A stretch of DNA of 64,000 nt, taken from contig NZ_VFMM01000003.1 in the NCBI RefSeq assembly GCF_006715085.1, forward strand, positions 558,001-622,000. Direction: 5' to 3'. The stretch is from Kribbella jejuensis (GTDB lineage: Bacteria; Actinomycetota; Actinomycetes; Propionibacteriales; Kribbellaceae). Position 1 is the first letter of the stretch. Each line of letters starts with the position of its first letter. This document shows, piece by piece, positions 54,405-64,000 of the stretch. Both the position numbers and the translations under genes were made by a program. The notes beneath the pieces were generated by a model that made no database searches, was not told the origin of the DNA, and was given only the letters and a program-made list of their open reading frames with translations.

Positions 54405-55802
54405 TCAGTTCACAGGGCCTTGCGGGTCGAGGTGCGACGGATCGAACTCGGCGTGCCGCTTGAACACGTACTTGTTGAGCAGCCACGTCAGCGCCCACAG
54501 TCCGACGCCGACGACCATCAGCCAGCCGGCGATCTTGTAGTCGGCCGAGTCCCGTCCCGACAACGGGCTGGCCAGGTAGACACACAGTACGACGCCCGCG
54601 ACCGGCAGCGCGGTCGGTGCGTGGAAGTGCTTGTGCTCGACCCTGTCCCGGCGCAGCACGAGCACCGCGACGTTGACGACCGCGAACACGCACAACAGCA
54701 GGAACGCCGTCGTACCACCCAGCGCCGCGAGGTCGGCGTACCCGATCAGGGCGAACGCGAGCAGCGTCGTGAACAGGATCGCGACGTACGGCGTACGCCG
54801 CTTGCGCAGCACCCGGCCGAGCGGACCGGGCAGCACCTGCTCGTGCGACATGCCGTACAGCAGCCGGCTCGCCATCAGCATGTTGATCAGCGCCGAGTTG
54901 GCGACCGCGAACATCGTGATCCACGCGAACACCTCGAGCGGGAACCCCGGCGCGCCGGCCTGGACCACCTTCAGCAGCGGAGTCGCGCCCTTGTTCAGCT
55001 CGTCCGGCGAGACCAGCGCGACCGCGGAGATCGCGACCAGGACGTAGATGACGCCGGTGATGCTCAGCCCGATCAGCATCATCCGCGGGAAGATCCGCAC
55101 CGGGTCCTTGGTCTCCTCGGCCATGTTCACCGAGTCCTCGAACCCGACCATCGCGAAGAACGCCAGCGCGGTCGCCGCCGTCACCGCACCGAACGGCGAC
55201 TCGCCCTCGGGTACGTGGAAGTCGGTGAGCCGGGAGGTGTCGCCGTCGCCGCCGAGCAGCGCCCACGCGCCGATGCCGATCACGATCAGCAGACCGCTGA
55301 GCTCGACACAGGTCAGTACGACGTTCGCCTTGACGCTCTCCCCGACGCCGCGCAGGTTCACCAGCGCGATCAGCGTCATGAACGCGAGAGCCGTGATCAT
55401 CAGCAGCGCGCCGCGGTCCGGGTCGATGTGGGCGGCGGAGAAGAAGTTCGCGGCGAACGCCTTCGACGCGCTGGACGCCGACGTCAGACCCGAGCACATC
55501 ACCGCGAAGGTCAGCAAGAACGTGAGGAAGTGGATCCCGAACGCCTTGTGCGTGTAGACGGCAGCACCACCGGCCTTCGGGTACTTGGTCACCAACTCCA
55601 GGTACGACGTCGCGGTGAGCATCGCGACGACGAACGCGCACAGGAACGGCAGCCACACCGCTCCCCCGACCTCACCGGCCACCTTCCCGGTCAGCGCGTA
55701 GACGCCGGTGCCGAGAATGTCGCCGACCACGAACAACAACAGCAGCCCTGGCCCCATGACGCGCTTCAACTCGGGGCGTTGCGCTACGGCCCGCTCACTC
55801 AT
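54405..55802 (-). CDS. APC-family amino-acid permease
   Basis: 465 residues with 12 predicted membrane helices. LLFVVGDILGTGVYALTG is the conserved first helix (unwound GxGxY substrate region). ATSYLELVTKYPKAGGAAVYTHKAFG, FFAMVGFEDSVNMAEETKDPVRIFPRMM and the APxxxG-like tail follow. Likely proton-coupled uptake of amino acids or amines. Start MSERAVAQRPELKR at 55802. It is divergent from the DUF389 gene. Confidence 0.88.
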   Translation of the reverse strand: MSERAVAQRPELKRVMGPGLLLLFVVGDILGTGVYALTGKVAGEVGGAVWLPFLCAFVVAMLTATSYLELVTKYPKAGGAAVYTHKAFGIHFLTFLLTFAVMCSGLTSASSASKAFAANFFSAAHIDPDRGALLMITALAFMTLIALVNLRGVGESVKANVVLTCVELSGLLIVIGIGAWALLGGDGDTSRLTDFHVPEGESPFGAVTAATALAFFAMVGFEDSVNMAEETKDPVRIFPRMMLIGLSITGVIYVLVAISAVALVSPDELNKGATPLLKVVQAGAPGFPLEVFAWITMFAVANSALINMLMASRLLYGMSHEQVLPGPLGRVLRKRRTPYVAILFTTLLAFALIGYADLAALGGTTAFLLLCVFAVVNVAVLVLRRDRVEHKHFHAPTALPVAGVVLCVYLASPLSGRDSADYKIAGWLMVVGVGLWALTWLLNKYVFKRHAEFDPSHLDPQGPVN

Positions 55803-55897
55803 CGCGCCTCCCTCACCTCGCTGCGTCACCCCATCGTCGCATCTGAGAGCAAACTGAGAGGGAGTGACGCGCGCGTTGGGGCATCATGTGGCGCGTG

Positions 55898-56851
55898 ATG
55901 CACCTTCGGCTGATTGCCCCAGCGGACCGCAGCGAACGAGTCCTGGACACGCTCGTCACCGACCCGCGTGTGACGAGCATCGTGCGGATCCCCGGCGCGG
56001 CCCACCGCCCCGAGGGCGACGTGATCGAGTGCGACGTCACCCGCGAGGCGACCTCCGAGGTCCTGGCGTTCCTGCGGTCCGAGGGCCTGTACGACGACGG
56101 CGCCGTCGCGCTGACCTCCGTCGACTCGGCACCGTCGCGAAACGCGCAGGCCGCCGAGAAGGCCGCACCCGGCGCACCCGACGACGCGGTGATCTGGGAC
56201 GCGGTCGTCGACCAGGCGTACAACGAGGCCGGCGGCTCCTGGGTGTACTACGCGTTCCTGACGCTCGCGACGATGATCGCCTCGGTCGCCGTGATCACTG
56301 ATTCGTCGATCCTGGTCGTCGGCGCAATGGTCGTCGGGCCGGAGTTCGGTGTGGTCGCGGCGCTGGCGGTCGGACTGTTCCTGCGCAAGGGCAAGCTCTC
56401 GCGCGCGTCGCTCGTACTGCTTGTCAAAGGGTTCGTACTCGCGATCGCGCTGACCGCGATCGCCGCATTGCTGGCCCGCGCGGTCGGCTGGGTGGACGTC
56501 ACCGACGTGACCGGGGCGCGCCCGCTGACCGGATTCATCTGGCGGCCGGACCGGTGGTCGGCCGTGGTCGCCGTACTCGCGGGCTGCGCCGGCGTACTGT
56601 CCCAGACGGCCGGCCGCGGCAACGCGCTGGTCGGGGTGTTCATCTCGGTCACCACCGTCCCGGCCGCGGGAGATCTCGCGCTGTCGCTCGCGTTGTGGGC
56701 TCCGCACCAGATCGGCGGGTCGGCCGCGCAGTTGGGTATCAACCTGGCCGGGATGACCGCAGCGGGAGTGGTGACGCTGATGCTGCAGCGGCTGATCTGG
56801 CGCAGCTACCTGCGGGTGAAGAGAAGGGCGGGCGCGCGCGTTGAGGCTTGA
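55898..56851 (+). CDS. DUF389 membrane protein
   Basis: 317 residues. An N-terminal soluble domain (MHLRLIAPADRSERVLDTL, about 90 residues) precedes six helices of DUF389, with landmarks DSSILVVGAMVVGPEFGVVAALA and AGRGNALVGVFISVTTVPAAGDLALSLAL. Function unknown; relatives are called TIGR00341 membrane proteins. ATG 55898 is favoured over 55886. The following 56852-57006 gap shows no gene. Confidence 0.85.
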   Translation: MHLRLIAPADRSERVLDTLVTDPRVTSIVRIPGAAHRPEGDVIECDVTREATSEVLAFLRSEGLYDDGAVALTSVDSAPSRNAQAAEKAAPGAPDDAVIWDAVVDQAYNEAGGSWVYYAFLTLATMIASVAVITDSSILVVGAMVVGPEFGVVAALAVGLFLRKGKLSRASLVLLVKGFVLAIALTAIAALLARAVGWVDVTDVTGARPLTGFIWRPDRWSAVVAVLAGCAGVLSQTAGRGNALVGVFISVTTVPAAGDLALSLALWAPHQIGGSAAQLGINLAGMTAAGVVTLMLQRLIWRSYLRVKRRAGARVEA

Positions 56852-57006
56852 CCGGGCGTCCCCTGTCCGGTCCGCGCGCGCCCAGCACAGTAGACATACC
56901 CCACCAGCAGGGGTCCTGCACCTGTCCCGGTACTGACCTATGTCGGCCATGACCTGAAGTCGCCAAACCGGTCGAGCCCGTCCGGCAGACGAGATAGCCT
57001 GATCGG

Positions 57007-57954
57007 ATGCTGGAGTCGGTGGGGGTGGAACCGCCCGATGAGGAGGCGTACCGGGCCGTGCTGTCGGCCCCGGGCTGCGAGATCCAGGAGCTGGCCGCGA
57101 CCCTCGGCCGGGACGAGCTCGACGTACTGGAGACGGTCGGTCGGCTGGAGAAGCTCGGGCTGCTGACCGCCACGTCCGACGACCCGGTCCGGCTGATCCC
57201 GACCCGTCCGGACGTCGCGGTCGACGCGCTGGTCGCGGTCCGGCGGGCCGAGCTCGACCGCGTCCGCGCCGAGGCCCGGGTGCTGCTGTCCGAGCTCAGC
57301 ACGCAGGAGCAGTACCGGCCGGAGAACCTGGTCGAGGTGATCGTCGGACAGGAGGCGATCGCGGCCCGGTTCGCGCAACTGCTGAACGGGACACGCAACC
57401 AGCTACTCGTCCTCGACAGGCCGCCGTACGCCGCGCAGGCCGAAGAGTCCGACACTACCGTCCGCGGACTGCTCGGCGACGGGGTCGTTGTGCACGGCAT
57501 CTACTCCCCCGACTCGCTCGACATCCCGGGCGGTGTCGACGAGGCGTACAGCGCGGCCGACGCGGGCGAGACCTCGCGGGTGCATCCGCAGGTACCGATG
57601 AAGCTGGCCGTCTTCGACGCGAAGATCGCGTTACTGCCGTTGTCGGTGGACCAGCTGGTCGACAGCGCGCTCGTCGTCCATCCGTGTGCACTGCTCGACG
57701 CGTTGATCGAGATGTTCTGGCTGCTGTGGGACCAGGCGGTTCCCGTCGTACCGGCCGCGAAGGCGGACCCGACCGACGCGCGGTTGATGACGTTGCTCGC
57801 GGCGGGGTTCAAGGACGACGCGATCGCGCGACAGCTCGCCCTGAGCAGCCGCACCGTCGGCCGCCGGGTCGCCGAACTGATGGAGACGCTCGGCGCCCGC
57901 ACCCGCTTCCAAGCCGGCATCCAAGCCCAACGCCGCCACCTCCTCGAGGACTAA
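57007..57954 (+). CDS. TrmB/LuxR-type transcriptional regulator
   Basis: 315 residues. The N-terminal TrmB-like winged helix is LSAPGCEIQELAATLGRDELDVLETVGRLEKLGLLTA. The middle domain resembles a phospholipase-D/TrmB sensor. The C-terminal LuxR HTH is TLLAAGFKDDAIARQLALSSRTVGRRVAELMETLGARTRFQAG. The -10 TAGCCT ends 6 nt before ATG 57007, so the message is leaderless. Target unknown. Confidence 0.85.
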   Translation: MLESVGVEPPDEEAYRAVLSAPGCEIQELAATLGRDELDVLETVGRLEKLGLLTATSDDPVRLIPTRPDVAVDALVAVRRAELDRVRAEARVLLSELSTQEQYRPENLVEVIVGQEAIAARFAQLLNGTRNQLLVLDRPPYAAQAEESDTTVRGLLGDGVVVHGIYSPDSLDIPGGVDEAYSAADAGETSRVHPQVPMKLAVFDAKIALLPLSVDQLVDSALVVHPCALLDALIEMFWLLWDQAVPVVPAAKADPTDARLMTLLAAGFKDDAIARQLALSSRTVGRRVAELMETLGARTRFQAGIQAQRRHLLED

Positions 57955-57967
57955 CAGCCACCGAGCG

Positions 57968-58729
57968 TCAGTCGTGTTCTACGACGGTGAGGGTCCAGCC
58001 TGAGGTTGTGCGGTCGAGGTCGGTGTTCCAGCGGTCGCTTACCAGCTTGTGCAGGGACTTCGGGGTGCCGGGGTCCTTGCCCGACTCGAGCAGGTGGCGT
58101 GCGACCAGGCCTCGGGTGTGCTTGGCGTTGTGTGAGACGACGGTGCGTACGCCGTTCCGCTCGCGGACCACGTTCACCGACACCCACTTGTCCGCCTGCG
58201 GACCGCTCGGGCGCCACGCCGCGACGTACGTCGACGAACGGCAGTCCACGATCACGCCGTCGATGTCCTTGAGTGCGGTGGTGAGCGGATCGCGCCACAC
58301 CGACGCCAGCGGTCCGTGGCCCGGCAGCGTCGTACTCATCGAGAGCCGGTACGGCGGGACGCGGTCGGCCGGGCGGAGCGCGCCCCACGCGGCGGAGATG
58401 ACCAGCAACCGGTTCGCGGCGCGGCGCTTCGATCCGGCCGAGAGCGTGGCGTAGTCGAGGGCGTCGTACAGGACACCGGAGTACAACTCGGAGACCGGGA
58501 CCGACGGCTCGGTCCGCCAGCGGGTGTTGCGCTCGACCTCGTGCTGCAGCGACGCGCCGACCTCTAGTACATCGTGCGCGTCGGCCGACGCGGACACCTT
58601 CGCGAGCGTCTCGAGGACCTGCTCGCGCACCGGGTTCAGCTCCGGGAACGACAGCGTCTCCAGGTCCACGGCCCGGCCGCGCGACCGCCCGGTCTTGCCT
58701 TCCGAAGGCGGTAGCAGGATCAGCGTCAC
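57968..58729 (-). CDS. yaaA: YaaA/DUF328 peroxide-stress protein
   Basis: 253 residues: LILLPPSEGKTG at the start, PVSELYSGVLYDALDYATL, RLLVISAAWGALRPADRVPPYRLSM and VVSHNAKHTRGLVARHLL. In E. coli YaaA lowers free iron under peroxide stress and binds DNA; the role here is inferred from family. GTG 58729 overlaps the aldo/keto reductase stop (4 bp), so the two are co-translated. Confidence 0.85.
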   Translation of the reverse strand: MTLILLPPSEGKTGRSRGRAVDLETLSFPELNPVREQVLETLAKVSASADAHDVLEVGASLQHEVERNTRWRTEPSVPVSELYSGVLYDALDYATLSAGSKRRAANRLLVISAAWGALRPADRVPPYRLSMSTTLPGHGPLASVWRDPLTTALKDIDGVIVDCRSSTYVAAWRPSGPQADKWVSVNVVRERNGVRTVVSHNAKHTRGLVARHLLESGKDPGTPKSLHKLVSDRWNTDLDRTTSGWTLTVVEHD

Positions 58730-59670
58730 GTCAGCTCGTCCAGGATGGCGAGGTCGGCGGCGGTCGGGTCCCAGGTGCCGGCAGCGACGTTCTGGGCGAT
58801 CTGCTCCGGACTCGTCGCGCCCGCGATCACCGACGCGACCGCGGGCTGCGCGGCCAGGCCACCGATCGCGACGTCGATCATCGTCAGGTCCCGCTCCGCG
58901 GCGAACGTCTCCAGCGCCTCGATCTTGTCGAAGTCGGCCTGCGCGAGCCGCTCCGGCTGGGTCGCGAGCCGGCTGCCCTCGGGTGCCGTCGTACCGCGCT
59001 TGTACTTGCCCGACAGCAGACCGGACGCGAGCGGGAAGAACGGCAGGATGCCGATCCCGAGGTGTTCGCAGGCCGGCACCAGTTCGTCCTCGACGTCGCG
59101 GTCGAGCAGCGAGTACTGGTTCTGGGCGCTGATGAAGTGCTCGAGGCCGTTGGACCGAGACGTCCAGTCCGCGTCGACCACCTGCCAGGCGGCGAACTGC
59201 GAACTGCCGATGTACCGCACCTTGCCCTCGGCAACCAACTCGGAGAGCGCTGAGAGGGTCTCCTCGATCGGCGTCACCGGATCCGGGAAGTGCAGCTGGT
59301 AGAGGTCGATCCAGTCGGTGCCGAGCCGCTGCAGGCTGGACTCGACGGCCTTGCGGATGTACCGCCGGGAGCCGCGGACGCCCCAGTCCGGGCCGTTCAC
59401 GCCGCCCATGTCGCCGCCGAACTTGGTCGCGATCACGACCTCGTCGCGGCGCGATCCGAGCGCCTTGCCGAGCAGTTCCTCGCTGAAGCCGTGCTCGCCG
59501 CGGTAGATGTCCGCGGTGTCGAACAGCGTGATCCCGGCGTCGATCGCGGCGTTCACCACCGCGTCGGTGCGGCCGGCGTCGAGGCGCCGCCCGAAGTTGT
59601 TGCACCCCAGCCCGACAACGCTCACGGTCAAGCCCGAGTCGCCCAATTGACGGTACCCCATAGTGGCCAT
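58726..59670 (-). CDS. Aldo/keto reductase
   Basis: 314 residues. The catalytic tetrad is visible: Asp and Tyr in LFDTADIYRG, Lys in VIATKFGG, His in LYQLHFPDP. The NADP site is VASVIAGATSPEQIAQNV. It is the first gene of the operon with yaaA, which suggests an oxidative-stress setting. Substrate unknown. Confidence 0.88.
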   Translation of the reverse strand: MATMGYRQLGDSGLTVSVVGLGCNNFGRRLDAGRTDAVVNAAIDAGITLFDTADIYRGEHGFSEELLGKALGSRRDEVVIATKFGGDMGGVNGPDWGVRGSRRYIRKAVESSLQRLGTDWIDLYQLHFPDPVTPIEETLSALSELVAEGKVRYIGSSQFAAWQVVDADWTSRSNGLEHFISAQNQYSLLDRDVEDELVPACEHLGIGILPFFPLASGLLSGKYKRGTTAPEGSRLATQPERLAQADFDKIEALETFAAERDLTMIDVAIGGLAAQPAVASVIAGATSPEQIAQNVAAGTWDPTAADLAILDELT

Positions 59671-59704
59671 GTGATCAGCCTAGTCACGGCATACAGTGGC
59701 CCTC

Positions 59705-62161
59705 ATGCCGAGTCTCACCGTCGACGGCGCTCGCACTCGGGCCGCCGCGCTTTCCGTCCAGTCGTACGACGTCGATCTCGACCTCACCCAGGGCGAGTCG
59801 ACGTTCGGGTCCACCACCACGATCCGGTTCACCGCCACCGAACCCACCAGCTGGGTGGACGTGAAGCCTGACGCGCTCACCTCCGTCACGCTGAACGGCG
59901 AAGCGGTCGACGTCGCCGGCCTGAACGACGGCCGCCTCGAACTCACCGCCCTGCAGGCCGACAACGAGCTCGTCGTGGTCGCCACCATGGCGTACTCGAA
60001 CGACGGTGAGGGCCTGCACCGCGCGGTCGACGCCGCCGACGGTCTCGCCTACACGTACGCGATGTCGTTCCTGGACGCCGGCCCGCGGATCTTCGCCTGC
60101 TTCGACCAGCCCGATCTGAAGGCGCCGTACCGGTTCAAGGTCACCGCGCCGCGGGACTGGATCGTGCTCGGCAACGGCGCCGCGACGCAGGTCTCCCCCG
60201 GCCGCTGGGAGCTGGCCGAGACGAAGCCGCTCTCGACGTACTTCGTCACCGTGGTCGCGGGCCCGTACCACCAGCGCACCGACTCTCACGACGGCATCAA
60301 CCTCAGCGTCGTGTCCCGGCAGTCGCTCAAGGACGCGCTCGACCGCGAGGCCGCGGACATCTTCGAGGTCACCAAGCAGTCCTTCGACGAATACCACCGG
60401 ATGTTCGGCTACCGCTACCCGTTCGGCGAGTACCACCAGGCGTTCGTGCCGGAGTTCAACGCGGGCGCGATGGAGAACCCGGGCTGCGTGACGTTCCGCG
60501 ACCAGATGGTGTTCCGTTCCGCGGTGACCGACGGCGAGCGCAGCCAGCGGGCCCGGACGATCGTGCACGAGATGGCGCACCAGTGGTTCGGCGACACCGT
60601 GACGATGAAGTGGTGGAACGACCTCTGGCTGAACGAGTCGTTCGCCGAGTACATGGCGCACCGCGTCTCCACCGCCGCCACCCGGTACACCGACAACTGG
60701 ATCGACTTCGCCTACATCCGCAAGTGGTGGGGCCTACAGGCCGACCAGCGGTCCTCGACCCACCCGGTCGCGGCGGACGCCGTGAAGGACGCGCTCGCCT
60801 CGCTCGACGACTTCGACGGCATCTCGTACGCGAAGGGCGCCGCCGCGCTCAAGCAGCTCGCGGCGTACCTCGGTGACGACGTCTTCCTGGCCGGCGTGAA
60901 CGCGCACATCGCCGCGAACGAGTTCGGCAACGCCACCTTCGCCGACCTGCTCGCGAAGTGGACCGAGGCCGGCGCGGTCGGGCTGGACGACTGGGCGCAG
61001 GCGTGGCTGCGGACCCCGGGGGTCGACACGCTGACCGTCGTACGGACCGACGGCGGGATCAAGTTGCAGCGCAAGGCGCCCGCGGAGTACCCGGCATCAC
61101 GACCGCACAAGCTGACCGTCGCCGGGTACGACGCCGACGGCACGCGGACCGCTGTCGACGTACTGGTCGACGCCGACGAGGTGTCCGTCGACCTCGACCC
61201 GTCGCTCGCGGTGGTGATCCCGGACGCCGGCGACGACAGCTGGGCGAAGATCCGGCTCGACGCGGACAGCCTCGCGAACCTGGCCGGGCTGCTCCCGAAG
61301 ATCACCGACGGCGTGACGCGGGCCGTCGTACTGAACAGCGTCCGGGACGCGGTCGCCGACGCCGAGCTCGACCCGAAGGTCGGGTTCGACGTCGTGCTCG
61401 GGATGCTGCCGACCGAGACCAGCGACATCGCGGTCGGGACGCTGCTGAACTGGTCGGCCTCCACGCTGCTCGGCGTCTACCTGCCGTACGAGCCGTACCG
61501 CGGGCAGCTGGCCGACGTACTGGCCGCGCGGCTGGAGACCGTCGAGGTCGGGAGCAGCGTGCAACTGTCCGTCGCGCGCGGGTTCGCCCGGTTCTCCGAC
61601 GATGCGGACCGGCTGAAGGGCTGGCTCGCCGGCAACGGCGTACCGGACGGCGTCACGATGGACGCGGACCTGCGCTGGATCGTCACGCTGCAGCTCGCGC
61701 GGCTCGGCGCGATCGGTGCGGCCGACATCGACGCCGAGCTCGAGCGCGACTCCTCCTCCGAGGGCATCGTGCACGCGACCCGTTGCCGGGCCGCGCTGCC
61801 GACCGCCGAGGCGAAGGACCGGGCCTGGGCGCAGATCACCACCGACGCCGACATCGCGAACTACGAGCTGTACGCCGCCTGCGAAGGGTTCTGGCACCCG
61901 ACCCAGACCGAGCTGACCGATCCGTACGTCGACCGGTACTTCGCCGAGATCGCCGGAACCGAGAAGCTCCGCTCCGGCTGGGTGGTCGCCAGCAGCGCCA
62001 AGCTCGCGTTCCCGCGGTACGCCGTCACGCAGCACGTCGTCGACCGCGGCACCGACCTGATCGCGGACGAGTCGGTCGCGGCCGGCATCCGTCGATCGGT
62101 GGCCGACAGTGTGGACGACGTGAAGCGTGCACTTGCGGTGCGTTCCGCCTTCGGAAGCTGA
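59705..62161 (+). CDS. pepN: Aminopeptidase N (M1 metallopeptidase)
   Basis: 818 residues. The exopeptidase motif is GAMENPG, and the zinc site is HEMAHQ (residues 288-293) with the third ligand Glu in WLNESFAEYMAH. The C-terminal ERAP1-like helical domain extends over the last 350 residues. Cleaves N-terminal residues from peptides in the cytosol. ATG 59705 is chosen because TACAGT (59692-59697) ends 7 nt before it, giving a leaderless mRNA; the GTG at 59696 lies inside that -10. Confidence 0.93.
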   Translation: MPSLTVDGARTRAAALSVQSYDVDLDLTQGESTFGSTTTIRFTATEPTSWVDVKPDALTSVTLNGEAVDVAGLNDGRLELTALQADNELVVVATMAYSNDGEGLHRAVDAADGLAYTYAMSFLDAGPRIFACFDQPDLKAPYRFKVTAPRDWIVLGNGAATQVSPGRWELAETKPLSTYFVTVVAGPYHQRTDSHDGINLSVVSRQSLKDALDREAADIFEVTKQSFDEYHRMFGYRYPFGEYHQAFVPEFNAGAMENPGCVTFRDQMVFRSAVTDGERSQRARTIVHEMAHQWFGDTVTMKWWNDLWLNESFAEYMAHRVSTAATRYTDNWIDFAYIRKWWGLQADQRSSTHPVAADAVKDALASLDDFDGISYAKGAAALKQLAAYLGDDVFLAGVNAHIAANEFGNATFADLLAKWTEAGAVGLDDWAQAWLRTPGVDTLTVVRTDGGIKLQRKAPAEYPASRPHKLTVAGYDADGTRTAVDVLVDADEVSVDLDPSLAVVIPDAGDDSWAKIRLDADSLANLAGLLPKITDGVTRAVVLNSVRDAVADAELDPKVGFDVVLGMLPTETSDIAVGTLLNWSASTLLGVYLPYEPYRGQLADVLAARLETVEVGSSVQLSVARGFARFSDDADRLKGWLAGNGVPDGVTMDADLRWIVTLQLARLGAIGAADIDAELERDSSSEGIVHATRCRAALPTAEAKDRAWAQITTDADIANYELYAACEGFWHPTQTELTDPYVDRYFAEIAGTEKLRSGWVVASSAKLAFPRYAVTQHVVDRGTDLIADESVAAGIRRSVADSVDDVKRALAVRSAFGS

Positions 62162-62348
62162 CGAGTCGTCAGCAGTCACGCCGTGTTGTGACTAGTGTGA
62201 CTGGTGTGACCAGGAGGACCCTGGTGACCAGGCAAGATGTGTTTTCGTGACGTAACCTCCACAATGACCGCGCGGCACGGCGCGCCGGTCTTGGTCAGGC
62301 CCAGCGTCCGGGAGAGACTGTCTAGAACCGCACAGGAGAACAAGGTCA

Positions 62349-63974
62349 ATGCGCGAGGCGAGGCTCGTCGGTCTGAGCCAGGACGGGACACAACTCATCC
62401 TGGCCGTGGCAGAGACGGGTGAGGAGTTCGCCGTTCCGGTCGACGACCGGTTGCGTGCGGCCCTCCGCGGCGACCGTGCCCGACTCGGCCAGCTGGAGAT
62501 TCAAATGGAGAGCGCGCTGCGCCCACGAGACATCCAGGCTCGTATCCGCGCCGGCGAAAGTCCCGAGGCGGTCGCGGCGGTCGCCCAGATGCCGATGGAA
62601 CGCGTGATGGCGTTCGCCGGCCCGGTACTGGCCGAACGGGACCATATCGCCAGCCTCGCGCAGCGGGCCTCCGTCCGCCGCCGTGGTGGTGGCGACGCTC
62701 CGACACGCAACCTCGGCGCGTGGGTGACCGACCGGCTGCGGCTGCGGCAGGTCGACCCGGCCTCGGCCGACTGGGACGCGTGGCGGCGCGAGGACGGTCG
62801 CTGGGCGGTTCGCGTGTCGTACTTCGTCGAGTCCGAGGACAACGACGATCCCGCGGCGGAGAAGAAGGACGAGAAGGTCGCGATGTTCGCGTACGACGCC
62901 CCCGGGCGGTACGCCGTACCTGACGACGACGAAGCGCGCTGGCTGGTGGGTGAGCAGGCGCAGGTGCTGCCGACGCCGGTCCAGCCGCAGCCCGGCGAGC
63001 GGCGGCTCGCCGCGGTCGCGGACATCGATCCGCTGATCGCGCCGGATCACGGCGCCGACAGCTACGAGGCCGGCTTCGAGGACACCATCGCCCTCCGCCG
63101 CCGAAACCACCCGGTTTCCGACGCTCCCCGACGCGATGCCGAACGCGGACCCCGACGGGTCCACTCGGTTCCCAACCCCGACGAAGAACCAACCCTCATC
63201 GACGTCCCCGTCGACCAGCCCCCCGCACCCCGCCCGTCGGTCCGCGCAGTAGAACGCCCCACCTTCCCCACCGACGACTACCCGGAAGACCACACGGCCC
63301 GCACCCACCCCGCCGACCCTTACGCGGAGAACCCACAGCCCACCCGCAGCCGCCCGGAGGACCCGCACCCGGGCCGCACGCGCCCGGCCGACCGTCGCCC
63401 GGAGCACGCCCAGCCCGACCGCGCGCGTCCGGCGGACTCCCGCCCGGCCGACCCTCGACCGGAACACGCGCAGCCGACCCGGCCGGGCCCGGCCAACTCT
63501 CGCCCGGGGTATCCGCAGCCCGCCGAGGCACACCGCGCCGAACCTCCCCGCCCCGCCGACCCACGCCCGGCGCCCTCACGCTCGACCGAGCCGCTCCGGA
63601 CTGAGCCGCACCCGACCGAATCCCGTCCGGCCGCGGCCCGACCGGCGGAGCCGCGCCCGACCGAGGGCCGTCCCGCCGAGCCCCGTCCTGCGCCGGCCGC
63701 CCGCGCCGAGCAGGCTCCACGTTCGGCCGACCCACGGACCGCGGCGGCACGCTCGACCGACCCCCGCCCGGAGCCGCTGCGCGAGCAGCCGCCGACCGCT
63801 CAACCAAACCCCGAAGCCCCCGCCGCAAGCGCTCAGGCGGCCAGGCCCGACGGTGCCGAGACCGTCCCGGCGCAAGATACCGCAGCCGAGCCGAAGAAGA
63901 AGCCGGCCCGCCGCGGCAAGCGAGCAAGCGTACCGAGCTGGGACGAAATCATGTTCGGCAAGAAAGCCGACTGA
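62349..63974 (+). CDS. sepH: Cell-division protein SepH
   Basis: 541 residues. The N-terminal DUF3071 domain (1-190; LVGLSQDGTQLILAV, SALRPRDIQARIRAGESPEAVAAVAQMPMERVMAFAGPVLAERDHIA) contains the helix-turn-helix needed to bind and stimulate FtsZ. A long disordered middle part follows (about 270-500, rich in Pro, Arg, Ala and Glu, with repeated RPADPRPE-like units). The short conserved C-terminal tail is RASVPSWDEIMFG. SepH promotes FtsZ assembly in actinobacteria. A leader of about 190 bp with repeated GTGAC/ACCAGG units precedes it. Confidence 0.92.
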   Translation: MREARLVGLSQDGTQLILAVAETGEEFAVPVDDRLRAALRGDRARLGQLEIQMESALRPRDIQARIRAGESPEAVAAVAQMPMERVMAFAGPVLAERDHIASLAQRASVRRRGGGDAPTRNLGAWVTDRLRLRQVDPASADWDAWRREDGRWAVRVSYFVESEDNDDPAAEKKDEKVAMFAYDAPGRYAVPDDDEARWLVGEQAQVLPTPVQPQPGERRLAAVADIDPLIAPDHGADSYEAGFEDTIALRRRNHPVSDAPRRDAERGPRRVHSVPNPDEEPTLIDVPVDQPPAPRPSVRAVERPTFPTDDYPEDHTARTHPADPYAENPQPTRSRPEDPHPGRTRPADRRPEHAQPDRARPADSRPADPRPEHAQPTRPGPANSRPGYPQPAEAHRAEPPRPADPRPAPSRSTEPLRTEPHPTESRPAAARPAEPRPTEGRPAEPRPAPAARAEQAPRSADPRTAAARSTDPRPEPLREQPPTAQPNPEAPAASAQAARPDGAETVPAQDTAAEPKKKPARRGKRASVPSWDEIMFGKKAD

Positions 63975-64000
63975 CCCACCGCCCACCAACTAGCTGACAC

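Noticed and set aside
53925-55898. 657-codon open frame on the plus strand
   Set aside because: Antisense to the rhomboid and permease genes; extreme Arg/Gln/Asp composition caused by high GC.
56852-57006. ACCCC...GGGGT stem as a terminator after the DUF389 gene
   Set aside because: Five base pairs, no T-run, and GC-rich chance pairing is expected in this genome.
62162-62348. GTGAC and ACCAGG repeats before sepH as a CRISPR or iteron array
   Set aside because: Units are only 5-8 bp, irregular and too few. They can form a small stem, but nothing more is supported.

Overview
High-GC DNA with mycothiol- and F420-type enzymes, WYL and AraC regulators, an ECF42 cassette, the cell-division protein SepH and many leaderless transcripts points to an actinomycete chromosome. 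Codon habits, such as very frequent GTAC-containing codon pairs, suggest something Kribbella-like, but that is only a guess. No tRNA, rRNA, CRISPR array or biosynthetic gene cluster was seen.

Layout. 1-5.2 kb holds two ribosome-linked functions, a tetracycline ribosomal-protection GTPase and an Rsm22-type rRNA methyltransferase. Each is preceded by a small leader ORF and by pairing RNA that could hide the ribosome binding site. A lone UMP kinase and a mycothiol-type protein lie between them. 5.2-21.7 kb is a mosaic of small regulator/enzyme modules: SDR/AraC, two DJ-1/PfpI-AraC regulators, an AraC-VOC-UvrA-like-MarR-VOC locus sharing a 19-bp operator, and a TetR/membrane protein pair with duplicated operators. 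21.8-27.6 kb is a decayed island: two IS21-family remnants, a clipped methyltransferase, a possible integrase tail, a frameshifted secreted serine protease and a half VOC gene. At 27,566-27,593, at the edge of this island, is a sequence matching the actinobacterial chromosome-dimer resolution site dif. The window therefore probably covers the replication terminus of a circular chromosome.

28-45.7 kb carries detoxification and signalling genes: a heterodimeric ABC exporter with complementary degenerate ATP sites, a class C beta-lactamase-like enzyme, a YCII/ECF42 sigma pair, two aminoglycoside-type phosphotransferases, a TetR/NmrA redox pair and a divergent WYL pair. 45.7-64 kb is housekeeping-like: deaminase, Lrp regulator, OsmC, propionyl-CoA synthetase, threonine dehydratase, rhomboid, amino-acid permease, YaaA, aminopeptidase N and SepH.

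Several well-conserved genes (tet-like, protease, HAD hydrolase, the gene after Lrp) are each broken by one base. Outside the decayed island these could be real mutations or residual assembly errors; the sequence alone cannot decide.
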